A DNA stretch of 64,000 nt from Shimia sp039969785 (GCF_039969785.1 NZ_JBDVNC010000033.1:186001-250000); one strand, 5' to 3'; counted from the stretch's first letter, positions 52,218 through 60,982 are shown. Program-made: numbers and translations. Notes: a model not told the origin generated them from the sequence alone.

Positions 52218-53527
52218 GTATGCTTGAACTGGGCTACATGTCCTTTCCCGTTTTGTTGGTGATGATCTTTCTGCGCGCGCCTATTGGTCTGGCGATGATG
52301 CTGTGTGGCCTGGGCGGGTTGTACTTTGCCATGGGCGGAACGAACATGTTCATGGCCAAGCTGAAAAGCGAGACCTACACAACCTTTTCCAGCTATTCGC
52401 TGACCATCATCCCGATGTTTTTGTTGATGGGGCAGTTTGCGACCTTGTCGGGCATGTCGTCAGCCTTGTTCAAGGCCGCCGAAAGCTGGTTGGGACACCG
52501 TAAGGGCGGAGTGGCGATGGCGTCGGTTGGCGCTTGCGCAGGGTTTGGCGCCATTTGCGGATCATCGCTGGCGACTGCGGCCACGATGAGCCGGGTCGCG
52601 TTGCCGGAATTGCGCCGCTATGGCTATGCCGGTGGATTTTCGACCGCCACGTTGGCCGCAGGAGGGACGTTGGGTATTCTGATCCCGCCGTCGGTTATTC
52701 TGGTTATCTATGCCATTCTGACAGAACAGAACATTGCCAAGCTGTTTCTGGCAGCGTTTGTGCCGGGAATTCTGGCCGCTATTGGCTATATCATCACAAT
52801 CTCGATCTATGTGCGCGTCAATCCCAAGGCAGCGGGCACACGTGCGCCAATCCCGTATTCAGAGCGGGTTCGGGCGCTGATCGACGTATGGCCGGTGCTG
52901 TTGGTGTTTGGTCTTGTGGTCGGTGGTATTTATCTGGGCTGGTTCACCCCAACCGAGGGCGCCGCCGTTGGTGCCGCAGGTACAGGAGTGATTGCTTTGA
53001 TCTCGGGCAACCTGAGCTGGCGCGTGTTCGTCGATAGCATTATCGCCACGGCGATGAGCACTGCGATGATCTTCTTTATCGTGTTGGGGGCCGGGTTCTA
53101 TAATTCGTTTCTTGCGCTCAGCCAGGTGCCACAGGAATTGTCGGGCTGGGTTGTCGGACAAGGGTTCAGCCCGTGGACCGTTTTGATTTTGGTGCTGGCA
53201 TTCTATCTGGTGTTTGGCTGTTTGATGGACAGCCTGAGCATGATCCTGTTGACGATCCCGATCTTTTTCCCGGTGATCAGCGCGTTGGATTTTGGCATGT
53301 CACCAGAACATGTGGCGATCTGGTTCGGTATCCTTGTGCTGATTGTGGTTGAGGTTGGATTGATCACACCGCCGGTGGGGATGAACCTGTTCATCATCAA
53401 TGCAATGGATCGGTCGACCCCCATGTCAGAGACCTACAAAGCGGTGATGTGGTTTGTCACAAGTGACATCCTGCGGGTGATCATTCTGGTGTTGTTCCCG
53501 GCGATCACATTGTTCCTGATACCGTAA
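52214..53527 (+). CDS. TRAP large permease (orphan QM pair)
   Basis: This 437-residue protein has the standard DctM length and motifs: GFGAICGSSLATAATMSRVALPELRRYGY, AAGGTLGILIPPSVILVIYA, FTPTEGAAVGAAGTG and VEVGLITPPVGMNLFIINAMD. Start is TTG at 52214, overlapping the previous stop and 7 bases after GGAG; an ATG at 52220 is an alternative. It probably imports an organic or aromatic acid used by the downstream cluster, which is an inference from position. Confidence 0.92.
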   Translation: MSMLELGYMSFPVLLVMIFLRAPIGLAMMLCGLGGLYFAMGGTNMFMAKLKSETYTTFSSYSLTIIPMFLLMGQFATLSGMSSALFKAAESWLGHRKGGVAMASVGACAGFGAICGSSLATAATMSRVALPELRRYGYAGGFSTATLAAGGTLGILIPPSVILVIYAILTEQNIAKLFLAAFVPGILAAIGYIITISIYVRVNPKAAGTRAPIPYSERVRALIDVWPVLLVFGLVVGGIYLGWFTPTEGAAVGAAGTGVIALISGNLSWRVFVDSIIATAMSTAMIFFIVLGAGFYNSFLALSQVPQELSGWVVGQGFSPWTVLILVLAFYLVFGCLMDSLSMILLTIPIFFPVISALDFGMSPEHVAIWFGILVLIVVEVGLITPPVGMNLFIINAMDRSTPMSETYKAVMWFVTSDILRVIILVLFPAITLFLIP

Positions 53528-53542
53528 GCCATTGAAATAATG

Positions 53543-53572
53543 AGAAGGCAGGCATGTCCTGCCTTTTCTTTT
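53543..53572 (+). terminator. Intrinsic terminator after TRAP QM
   Basis: AAGGCAGG (53545-53552) pairs with CCTGCCTT (53558-53565) around CATGT, followed by TTCTTTT. The stem can extend outward by three more pairs. Confidence 0.88.
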
Positions 53573-53576
53573 GACA
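53571..53576 (+). promoter_or_regulatory. Promoter -35-like element for the aromatic cluster
   Basis: A perfect TTGACA starts right after the terminator T-run, and AT-rich -10 candidates (TAATTA at 53593-53598, spacer 16) follow. The -10 region is inside the AGTATAAT palindrome, as expected for repressor control. Confidence 0.5.
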
Positions 53577-53588
53577 TAATAGTTATGA

Positions 53589-53605
53589 AGTATAATTATT
53601 ATACT
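53589..53605. promoter_or_regulatory. Palindromic operator, probably for the adjacent MarR regulator
   Basis: AGTATAATTATTATACT is a perfect 17-bp AT-rich palindrome, of the kind bound by MarR-family dimers. It overlaps the likely -10 region and lies 50 bases upstream of the enoyl-CoA hydratase start. The MarR gene is the next gene but one, so autoregulation of the cluster is likely. Confidence 0.7.
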
Positions 53606-53654
53606 AATTATCGATTCTGTCGGGTGCGATTATCTGCATCCAAAAGGGGAGGCT

Positions 53655-54425
53655 ATGGTGGCTAATATGCTGAAGATTGAAATGTCCGAAGAGGGCATTG
53701 CCACGCTGACAATGAACCGGCCCGACAAGCGCAACGCCATGTGTGATGCGTTGTTGCAGCAGATTGACGGCTTTTTCTCGGATGTGCCCAAAGGGGTCAA
53801 AGTTGTGGTTCTGACCGGGACCGGCGGACATTTTTGCGCCGGGTTGGACCTGAGCGAACATGTGGAACGCAACGCAGAAGACACGATGCGCCATTCCCGA
53901 GGGTGGCATAAGGTGCTGGATCAAATCCAGTATGGCGGCGTTCCTGTGGTTTCGGCGATGTTCGGGGCGGTTATTGGCGGCGGGTTAGAGATTGCAACGG
54001 CGACCCATGTGCGTGTGGCCGAACCGTCGACTATCTTTCAACTGCCCGAGGGGCGACGCGGCATTTATGTGGGCGGCGGCGCGTCGGTTCGGGTGGGTCG
54101 CATTCTGGGGGCCGATCGGATGATCGAAATGATGCTGACCGGGCGCAAATACAACGCCGAAGACGCGCTGGCGCTGGGACTGACGCATTATGTCGTGAGC
54201 GAAGGAGAGGCGCTGGCCCGGGCGCAGGAACTGGCGCGCCAGATCGCGTCAAACGCGCCATTGTCGAATTACGTGATGATCCAGGCGTTGTCCCGGATCG
54301 AAGATATGGACAAGGCCGGGGGTCTGTTCACCGAAAGCCTGTGTGCGGCTTTGACCCACACCAGCCCGGATGCCGTCGAAGGGTTGCAGGCATTTTTGCA
54401 AAAACGCGACCCGAAGTTTGGGTAA
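53655..54425 (+). CDS. Enoyl-CoA hydratase (crotonase), CoA-dependent aromatic side-chain degradation
   Basis: This 256-residue crotonase has the oxyanion-hole segments HFCAGLDL and VIGGGLEIA, and both catalytic glutamates of true hydratases: Glu112 in GGGLE and Glu132 in LPEGRRG. Hydroxycinnamoyl-CoA hydratase-lyases (HCHL), which cut to an aldehyde, lack the first glutamate, so this enzyme probably only hydrates. With the adjacent CoA ligase, the substrate is likely a hydroxycinnamoyl-CoA. GGGGAGG lies directly upstream of the start. Confidence 0.88.
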   Translation: MVANMLKIEMSEEGIATLTMNRPDKRNAMCDALLQQIDGFFSDVPKGVKVVVLTGTGGHFCAGLDLSEHVERNAEDTMRHSRGWHKVLDQIQYGGVPVVSAMFGAVIGGGLEIATATHVRVAEPSTIFQLPEGRRGIYVGGGASVRVGRILGADRMIEMMLTGRKYNAEDALALGLTHYVVSEGEALARAQELARQIASNAPLSNYVMIQALSRIEDMDKAGGLFTESLCAALTHTSPDAVEGLQAFLQKRDPKFG

Positions 54426-54429
54426 GCAG

Positions 54430-54909
54430 ATGGCGCGGCGTGCAAAACAAACGCAGGATCTGGTACCGGTGTCGGACGCGTCGCTGGCCCGGTTTATGGG
54501 CTATCATATGAAGCGGGCGCAGCATGTGATGATCTCCGACATGAATGCCGTCATTCAGCCTATGGGATTGCGGATGATCACGTTTTCCGTGCTCAACATG
54601 GTGGTTGAAAATCCGGGGTTGCGGCAATCTCAACTGGCCGACGCATTGGTCATCGAACGCCCCAACCTGGTTGTCATTCTGGATGGGCTTGAGGAGCGAG
54701 ACCTGATCTCGCGCGACCGGGTGCCAACGGATCGACGTGCCTATGCCCTGAACGCGACCCTTGCCGGGCGACAGCTGAGCGATGCTGCGATCTGTGCCAT
54801 CGAGGCGCATGAAGCACGGATGCTGGCAGGTGTCAGCGACGAAGATCGCAACACGGTTTTGCGGGTGCTGGGACAGGTCAGGCGCACCAAACCCGGGGCG
54901 GAACAATGA
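54430..54909 (+). CDS. MarR-family transcriptional regulator
   Basis: This 159-residue winged-helix protein has the MarR core (about 30-105), with the recognition helix in LRQSQLADALVIERPNLVVILDGLEERDLISRDRVPTDRRAYALN, the last part being the wing. MarR regulators next to feruloyl/coumaroyl-CoA ligases respond to the CoA thioester and derepress the pathway. It is in one operon with its neighbours (4-base gap upstream, 4-base overlap downstream). Confidence 0.92.
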   Translation: MARRAKQTQDLVPVSDASLARFMGYHMKRAQHVMISDMNAVIQPMGLRMITFSVLNMVVENPGLRQSQLADALVIERPNLVVILDGLEERDLISRDRVPTDRRAYALNATLAGRQLSDAAICAIEAHEARMLAGVSDEDRNTVLRVLGQVRRTKPGAEQ

Positions 54910-56723
54910 AACGGACATCGCGGTTCGCGCCTCATAACGTGACCCACGAAATCCGGGATGATGGCACAATCCTGTACCGGTCTGCATATGCGTTAGAGCC
55001 ATGCGTGCGCCATACCTGCGACTGGTTGCATCAATGGGCCAACAAAGCGCCGGAGCGCGTGTTTCTGGCAGAACGCAGCGGTGCTGGGTGGCGCACCGAA
55101 ACCTATGCGGCTGTCTTGGAAAGGGTGCGCGCGATTGCAGAGACGTTATTGGCGCGCGGTCTGAGCAAAGACACGCCAATTCTGATCATCTCGGGCAATG
55201 GGGTCGATCACGGGTTGCTGTCGCTGGGCGCGCAATATGCCGGAATTCCCACTGTGCCAGTGGCAGAACAATACGCCTTGATCCCGGGGGCGCACGCGCG
55301 GCTATGCCATGTTGCCGAGCTGATCCGCCCGCATATGGTCTATGCTGCGGATGCCGGAGTGTTTGGCGATGCGCTGGCTTTGGATGTGTTTGACGGCATT
55401 GAGAAAGTCGCCAGTCGCCCATGTGGCGCGGCGGGCATTACACCGTTTGGCGATCTTTTGCGCGGAGAGTCCGCTGTGAATACGGATGAAGTGTTTTCAG
55501 CGCAAGCACCTGACACCGTGGCCAAAATCCTGATGACAAGCGGGTCAACATCCGAGCCCAAAGGCGTTTTGACGACGCATCGCATGATGTGTGCCAATCA
55601 GGCGATGATTGCGCAATCTCTGCCATTCCTGAAAGACCGGCCACCGGTTATCGTTGACTGGTTGCCGTGGAACCATGTGTTTGGCGGATCACACAATTTC
55701 AATCTGGTGCTGGCCAATGGCGGGTCGCTCTATATCGACCAAGGCAAACCCGTTGAGGGGCTGTTTGACACCACGCTGGAAAACCTGCGGCTGAAAACCG
55801 GCACGCTGAGCTTTAATGTGCCGGTGGGGTTTGGCATGTTGCTTTCCGCGCTGCGCGACGACGACGCTTTGCGCCAACGCTATTTTGAGAACCTTGATCT
55901 GGTGTTTTATGCCGGGGCGTCGTTACCGCAAGACATTTGGGATGGGTTCGAGGCCATGGCGATGGAGGTTAAGGGCGAAGTGCCCTTGATGACCTCGTCT
56001 TGGGGGCTGACCGAGACCGCGCCAGCCACAATGATCCAACAAGAACCGACGGATCGGTCTGGCGTCGTTGGAGTGCCGATGGCCGGCGTCACGCTAAAGC
56101 TGGTTCCGGACGGTGAGATGCGTTGCGAAATGCGGGTCAAAGGGCCAAACGTGACGCCGGGCTATTTCAGGGACGACGCCAAAACCAAAGCGGCCTTTGA
56201 CGCCGAGGGGTTCTTTTTGACCGGTGACGCGATGCGGTTTGTGGACCCGATGGATTTCAACCGGGGCATGCGGTTTGACGGACGCCTGTCCGAAGACTTC
56301 AAACTGTTGACGGGCACATGGGTGCGGTCCGGGCAGGTTCGTATGGATATGTTGAATTGTCTTGCCCCAATTGCGACGGATGTGGTGGTGACCGGTACGG
56401 ACCGGCACGACGTCGGCCTCATGATCTTTGTGAACCCTGACGCGGTGCAAGCGGGCGGGTTTGATTTGTTGGAAAAAGACGGTGTATTTGCGGATGCTGG
56501 CCTGTTGGCCGAAATCAACCGCCGATTGACCAAATGGAACGGCCGGACATCGGGCAGCGCGTCACGCATTGCGCGCGCCATCCTGCCAAGCCGGGCGCCT
56601 GACATGGCAGCAAGCGAAGTCACGGCCAAAGGAAACCTGAACGCCAACCGAATTCTGGAGCGACGCAAAACGTTGGTTGACCGGTTGTATGACGGGACCG
56701 ACCCGGATGTGGTGCGGCTATGA
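54906..56723 (+). CDS. Feruloyl-CoA synthase-like acyl-CoA ligase
   Basis: This 605-residue ANL-superfamily enzyme adenylates a carboxylic acid and transfers it to CoA. Motifs are ILMTSGSTSEPKGVLTTHR (P-loop), LPWNHVFGGSHNFNLV, SWGLTETAPATM, and FFLTGDAMRF plus RFDGRLSEDFKLLTGTWV. The last part, with a modified RFDGR-xx-EDFKL form, is typical of the feruloyl-CoA synthase (FcsA) clade rather than general 4-coumarate ligases. It would activate ferulate, p-coumarate or related acids. It overlaps the MarR gene by four bases. Confidence 0.9.
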   Translation: MKRTSRFAPHNVTHEIRDDGTILYRSAYALEPCVRHTCDWLHQWANKAPERVFLAERSGAGWRTETYAAVLERVRAIAETLLARGLSKDTPILIISGNGVDHGLLSLGAQYAGIPTVPVAEQYALIPGAHARLCHVAELIRPHMVYAADAGVFGDALALDVFDGIEKVASRPCGAAGITPFGDLLRGESAVNTDEVFSAQAPDTVAKILMTSGSTSEPKGVLTTHRMMCANQAMIAQSLPFLKDRPPVIVDWLPWNHVFGGSHNFNLVLANGGSLYIDQGKPVEGLFDTTLENLRLKTGTLSFNVPVGFGMLLSALRDDDALRQRYFENLDLVFYAGASLPQDIWDGFEAMAMEVKGEVPLMTSSWGLTETAPATMIQQEPTDRSGVVGVPMAGVTLKLVPDGEMRCEMRVKGPNVTPGYFRDDAKTKAAFDAEGFFLTGDAMRFVDPMDFNRGMRFDGRLSEDFKLLTGTWVRSGQVRMDMLNCLAPIATDVVVTGTDRHDVGLMIFVNPDAVQAGGFDLLEKDGVFADAGLLAEINRRLTKWNGRTSGSASRIARAILPSRAPDMAASEVTAKGNLNANRILERRKTLVDRLYDGTDPDVVRL

Positions 56724-56763
56724 CCGCGTCGCATGCAATGGCGAAAGAAAAAGGAAACTGGCG

Positions 56764-57636
56764 ATGATTGATATTTCCAAACTGCGTGCAATTGATATTC
56801 ACACCCACGCCGAAGAGCCCTGTGGGTGTCATGGGGATGACGGGTATGATGATTTGCAATCCACTATGGCCAGCTATTTTGGCGCGCCCTGGTCGCATCC
56901 TCCGACGATCCCTGAAACGGCGGCACATTACCGCGAGCAGAATATTGCAGCGGTTATTTTCCCTGTCGATGCAGAACGTGAAACCGGATATCGTCGTTAC
57001 AAGAACGAGGAAGTCGCTGAATTAGCGGCAGAAAATGATGATGTGCTGATCCCGTTTGCGTCGATTGATCCCTGGAAAGGCAAGATCGGCGTGCGCGAGG
57101 CCCGACGGTTGATGCGCGAGTTTAGCATTCGCGGATTCAAGTTTCATCCAACCATGCAAGGGTTCTATCCCAACGATCGCATGGCATATGCGCTTTATGA
57201 GGCCATTCAGGATGAAGGCGGCATTGCGCTGTTCCACACCGGGCAAACCGGTGTCGGGTCCGGCATGAAGGGCGGTAATGGTATGCGGCTGAAATATTCG
57301 AACCCGATGTATCTGGATGATGTCGCCGTGGATTTCCCGGACCTGAACATTATCATGGCGCATCCCAGTTTCCCTTGGCAGGAAGAGGCGTTGGCAGTGG
57401 CGCAGCACAAGCCCAATGTATACATTGATCTGTCGGGCTGGTCGCCGCGTTATTTCCCGGAAATTTTGGTGCGATACTGCAATTCTATCCTGAAGAAAAA
57501 GGTTCTGTTTGGGTCAGACTGGCCGATGATCACCCCGGAACGCTGGCTAAGCGATTTTGAACAGATCAACATCAAGGACGAAATCCGACCCGACATTCTA
57601 AAGGGCAATGCCGCCCGGTTGTTGGGATTTGTCTGA
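56764..57636 (+). CDS. Amidohydrolase-family enzyme, possible aryl beta-keto-CoA hydrolase
   Basis: This 290-residue TIM-barrel hydrolase has the metal-binding HxH in IDIHTHAEEP (His13, His15), then GFKFHP, FHTGQTG and FGSDWPMITPE. It belongs to the ACMSD-like amidohydrolases. A member of this superfamily cleaves 4-hydroxyphenyl-beta-ketoacyl-CoA in the Agrobacterium hydroxycinnamate pathway, so that role fits here. An ACMSD-like decarboxylase is the alternative. AAGGAA lies 7 bases before the ATG at 56764. Confidence 0.82.
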   Translation: MIDISKLRAIDIHTHAEEPCGCHGDDGYDDLQSTMASYFGAPWSHPPTIPETAAHYREQNIAAVIFPVDAERETGYRRYKNEEVAELAAENDDVLIPFASIDPWKGKIGVREARRLMREFSIRGFKFHPTMQGFYPNDRMAYALYEAIQDEGGIALFHTGQTGVGSGMKGGNGMRLKYSNPMYLDDVAVDFPDLNIIMAHPSFPWQEEALAVAQHKPNVYIDLSGWSPRYFPEILVRYCNSILKKKVLFGSDWPMITPERWLSDFEQINIKDEIRPDILKGNAARLLGFV

Positions 57637-57754
57637 CGCCCGTATTTGTATTGGACCGTGCCACTGAGTGGTCCCGAATTGGCGAACTGCTTGCCCTTTG
57701 TCGAGGGTGGCTGCACTGTGAGGTGGCTTGGGGAAGCAATGCGGGGAGCAGGCA

Positions 57755-60700
57755 ATGGGCATCAGATTTTTTTCAGATAAAACGAGACAGGTGCATCTGG
57801 GGCCGTATCCGCTAGAGCGGTTAGAACGCGGCGCTATGCCGGACCTGGACAGAGTGCGCGCCGATGGCAGGCTAAGCTTTCATCGCCCGGAGCGCCCGGA
57901 AAGCATTGTGAATGCGATGGGTGAATTTCAGGCGATGATGGACGCCATTCGCGATGGCCTGGTCAATAAAGTAACCTCTGAGATACCCGATGACCCAGCT
58001 GAGCGGGCCAATCATCTGAAAGCATTTGGATATTTCAACGATACGTCGATGGTCGGCGTTGGACCGGTGCCGTCTGCGGCAATCTTAAAGACCGCGCGAC
58101 AGAATCCGGATATCGGGCGATTGTCAGATGCGCTAAAAACACGTCAAACCAAGACGTTGGCCAGCGGTATTGACGTTATTATGGCGGACCTCAAGGAGAG
58201 CATGCAGGCGCCGCCAACAGGAATTGAGGGGCAGGAAAATTGTATAGTTTTTCTGATGGAACATTGGCGCGCCCCCGAAGTCGGTGAACCGGGCAGCGAC
58301 TGGATACTGGATGCTCAGGATCACCGGGCGTGCCTGCGGGCCACGGAAACAGCGGTTGTGATTGCCAACTATATCCGGATTTTGGGCTTTAATGCCAAGG
58401 CGCACACGGCGACCTCAAGCGATGTCGACATGAACCGACTTGGCGTGGCGGCTGGGCTGTTGTCATATGAAGACGGCAAGCTGATCGCGCCATGGTTGGG
58501 TGAGCGGTTTGGACTGGCTGTTGTGACCACCGACATGGAGTTGTCACATGATGCGCCCTTGAAACCCATGGCGGCGCAGCCATGGTTCCGCACACAGGGT
58601 CCGGCATGGTGGCTGGGCAAGGGGTTTGCCAAATCGGCAATCAATCAGGACCCTTTCCGCCAACGTGATTATGCCTCTGGTGCGCACCCGTTTGAACGGT
58701 TGAAGCGCGTGAAGACCCCAACCACTTACATCGACGAAGCGCGGGTAGCGCGGGTGCCCAAGCGCGCGGATATGTTTGCGCGGGCCCAGTTTGGCGACAT
58801 GGGCAAGGCGCTTCAGGATGGGGCAAAGGGCGGGTATTACGCGCGAAAGGCCGCGCCAAGTTTTGCGCAAAGGCGGGCGTTGGGGGCGTTTGTTCTGTTG
58901 CAGGATGGTGAGTCCTTAGACGCCAAAAAACCAACAAATCCAGAGCGTAATGCCGCGAACCTTAAGGCCGCGACCTATTTCCTTGGAGTGGATGCTGTTG
59001 GGCTAAGCCGGTGCCCGGAATGGTCGTGGTACAGCCATGATGCGACCGGTGAGGAAATTGTCCCTCCCCATGATCAGGCGGTCAGCATGATTGTCGATCA
59101 GGGGTACGAAACCATGGAAGGTGCCAGTGGCGATGACTGGATTTCCGTAGCGCAATCCATGCGGGCCTATCTGCGGTTTTCGTTGCTTGGTGGTGTGATC
59201 GCCCAGCAGATCCGCAATCTGGGGTACAAGGCCAAAGCGCATACGGTGATGGACGGCGAAGTGCTGCAACCACCGCTGCTGTTACTCAGCGGGCTTGGCG
59301 AAGTCAGCCGTATTGGCGAGGTTATTCTGAACCCATACCTTGGGCCGCGTTTGAAATCGGGTGTAGTGACCACGGACATGCCGATGGATCATGACCAACC
59401 CATTGATTTTGGACTGCAAAATTTCTGTGAGAACTGCAATAAATGCGCGCGTGAATGTCCGTCGGGGGCGATCACTGCGGGGCCAAAGCTGATGTTCAAC
59501 GGCTATGAAATCTGGAAGTCGGACAGCCAGAAATGCGCGACTTACCGGATCACCACACAGGGCGGTGCCATGTGTGGGCGGTGTATGAAGACTTGCCCGT
59601 GGAACCTTGAAGGGTTGTTCGCAGAGGCGCCATTTCGGTGGGCCGCGTCGCATTTCCCATCTTTGGCTAAGCCGTTGGCCAAGCTGGATGATGCGGTTGG
59701 CAATGGCGGTTTGAACGACGTAAAAAAGTGGTGGTGGGACATCGAGTTAGAAGCGGACGGCGCGTATCGTCCGACAAAGCATGAGTTGAACCGCCGGGAT
59801 CTGCAGCGCGATCTGGACCTGAAATACGAAGATCAGACATTGGCGGTTTATCCGGCACACATTGCGCCGCATCCATGGCCATATCCGTTTATGATGGATC
59901 GGGAGGCTGGGATTCAGGCATATGAATCAATGGTTTCAGCAGAGGAACACAAGCGTCGTGTCGCGGCAGGCGATATGTCTGTTGTGCATCGCTATACCAT
60001 TCAGGGTGACGCGCCAGTGGTGCGGGTTGAGATTTCCAAAGTCGAAAAAATGACGGCGGATGTGACCAAGTATGAGTTCTCCACTTTGGATGGGCACCAA
60101 TTGCCAGAATGGACCGCCGGGGCACATCTGGATGTATTAGTGGCGCCGGAGTTTCTGCGTCAGTATTCAATGTCGGGCGATCCCAAGGATCGAAGTGTTT
60201 TTCAGATTGGTGTGTTGCGCGAAGATGAAGGGCGCGGTGGATCAGCGTTGATGCACCGTATTTTCAATGAAGGTCGTAAAGTTTTCGTTTCCAAACCGAT
60301 CAATCATTTTGAGTTGGTCGAAGACGCGACAAAAACGTTTCTGATGGGGGGCGGCATTGGCATTACGCCGATGATTGCCTTTGCACATCGCCTGCATGAG
60401 ATGGGGGCAGATTTTGAACTACATTACTCTGCGAGCCGCATGGATGGCGCTGGATATATAAATGATCTCAAGCAGATGCCTTGGGTTGATAAGGTTCAGT
60501 TCCATTTTTCGGATCAGGGCACGCGCGCAGATCTGGACAATATTCTGAGCGGATACAAAGCGGGCTGGCATGTCTACACATGCGGGCCTGATCGGTTCAT
60601 GGACGGGGTTATGCAAGCGGCCGAGCAACAAGGGTTCCCGGAAGAGGCGCGGCATCTGGAATATTTCAGCGTCCCTGAACAGCCGGAATACGAGAACCAT

Positions 60701-60961
60701 GATTTTACATTGAGGTTAAAGGATGGCCGCGAACTTGTTGTTCCTGCTGATAAAATTGCGACGGATGTCTTGCTGGAGCATGGTGTGCATGTGGATGTGA
60801 AATGTTCGGATGGGATTTGTGGTGTATGCAAATGCGGCTTGGTTTCTGGGGCTGTGGAGCATCGGGATTTTGTTTTGTCAAATAAACAAAGAGAGACATC
60901 TGTCATCCTGTGCCAAAGCCGTGCGGCTGAGCCTGAGGGGGTGATCGAGATCGATTTGTAG
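57755..60961 (+). CDS. Reductive dehalogenase fused to flavin/[2Fe-2S] reductase
   Basis: This 1068-residue cytoplasmic protein joins a corrinoid reductive dehalogenase (about 1-700) to a phthalate dioxygenase reductase-type module (about 745-1068). The first part has two pseudo-repeated cobalamin-core halves and two [4Fe-4S] sites: Cys558/561/564/568 and Cys594 with Cys607/610/614. The reductase has RQYS (from Arg802), the GGGIGITPM nucleotide site (about 863) and plant-type ferredoxin cysteines 1017, 1022, 1025 and 1053. There is no Tat signal and no RdhB anchor, so it is the catabolic type like BhbA and NpRdhA, drawing electrons from NAD(P)H. GGGGAG lies 6 bases before the start. Confidence 0.93.
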   Translation: MGIRFFSDKTRQVHLGPYPLERLERGAMPDLDRVRADGRLSFHRPERPESIVNAMGEFQAMMDAIRDGLVNKVTSEIPDDPAERANHLKAFGYFNDTSMVGVGPVPSAAILKTARQNPDIGRLSDALKTRQTKTLASGIDVIMADLKESMQAPPTGIEGQENCIVFLMEHWRAPEVGEPGSDWILDAQDHRACLRATETAVVIANYIRILGFNAKAHTATSSDVDMNRLGVAAGLLSYEDGKLIAPWLGERFGLAVVTTDMELSHDAPLKPMAAQPWFRTQGPAWWLGKGFAKSAINQDPFRQRDYASGAHPFERLKRVKTPTTYIDEARVARVPKRADMFARAQFGDMGKALQDGAKGGYYARKAAPSFAQRRALGAFVLLQDGESLDAKKPTNPERNAANLKAATYFLGVDAVGLSRCPEWSWYSHDATGEEIVPPHDQAVSMIVDQGYETMEGASGDDWISVAQSMRAYLRFSLLGGVIAQQIRNLGYKAKAHTVMDGEVLQPPLLLLSGLGEVSRIGEVILNPYLGPRLKSGVVTTDMPMDHDQPIDFGLQNFCENCNKCARECPSGAITAGPKLMFNGYEIWKSDSQKCATYRITTQGGAMCGRCMKTCPWNLEGLFAEAPFRWAASHFPSLAKPLAKLDDAVGNGGLNDVKKWWWDIELEADGAYRPTKHELNRRDLQRDLDLKYEDQTLAVYPAHIAPHPWPYPFMMDREAGIQAYESMVSAEEHKRRVAAGDMSVVHRYTIQGDAPVVRVEISKVEKMTADVTKYEFSTLDGHQLPEWTAGAHLDVLVAPEFLRQYSMSGDPKDRSVFQIGVLREDEGRGGSALMHRIFNEGRKVFVSKPINHFELVEDATKTFLMGGGIGITPMIAFAHRLHEMGADFELHYSASRMDGAGYINDLKQMPWVDKVQFHFSDQGTRADLDNILSGYKAGWHVYTCGPDRFMDGVMQAAEQQGFPEEARHLEYFSVPEQPEYENHDFTLRLKDGRELVVPADKIATDVLLEHGVHVDVKCSDGICGVCKCGLVSGAVEHRDFVLSNKQRETSVILCQSRAAEPEGVIEIDL

Positions 60962-60982
60962 CGCGTTCTGTGGCTCAAAACA

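Noticed and set aside
53655..54425. Assignment as hydroxycinnamoyl-CoA hydratase-lyase (vanillin-forming)
   Set aside because: Both hydratase glutamates are present, while the lyase family lacks the first, so the narrower name is not supported.
54328..55179. Open frame of 283 codons antisense to the MarR and ligase genes
   Set aside because: It spans three real plus-strand genes and has no ribosome-binding site or domain pattern.
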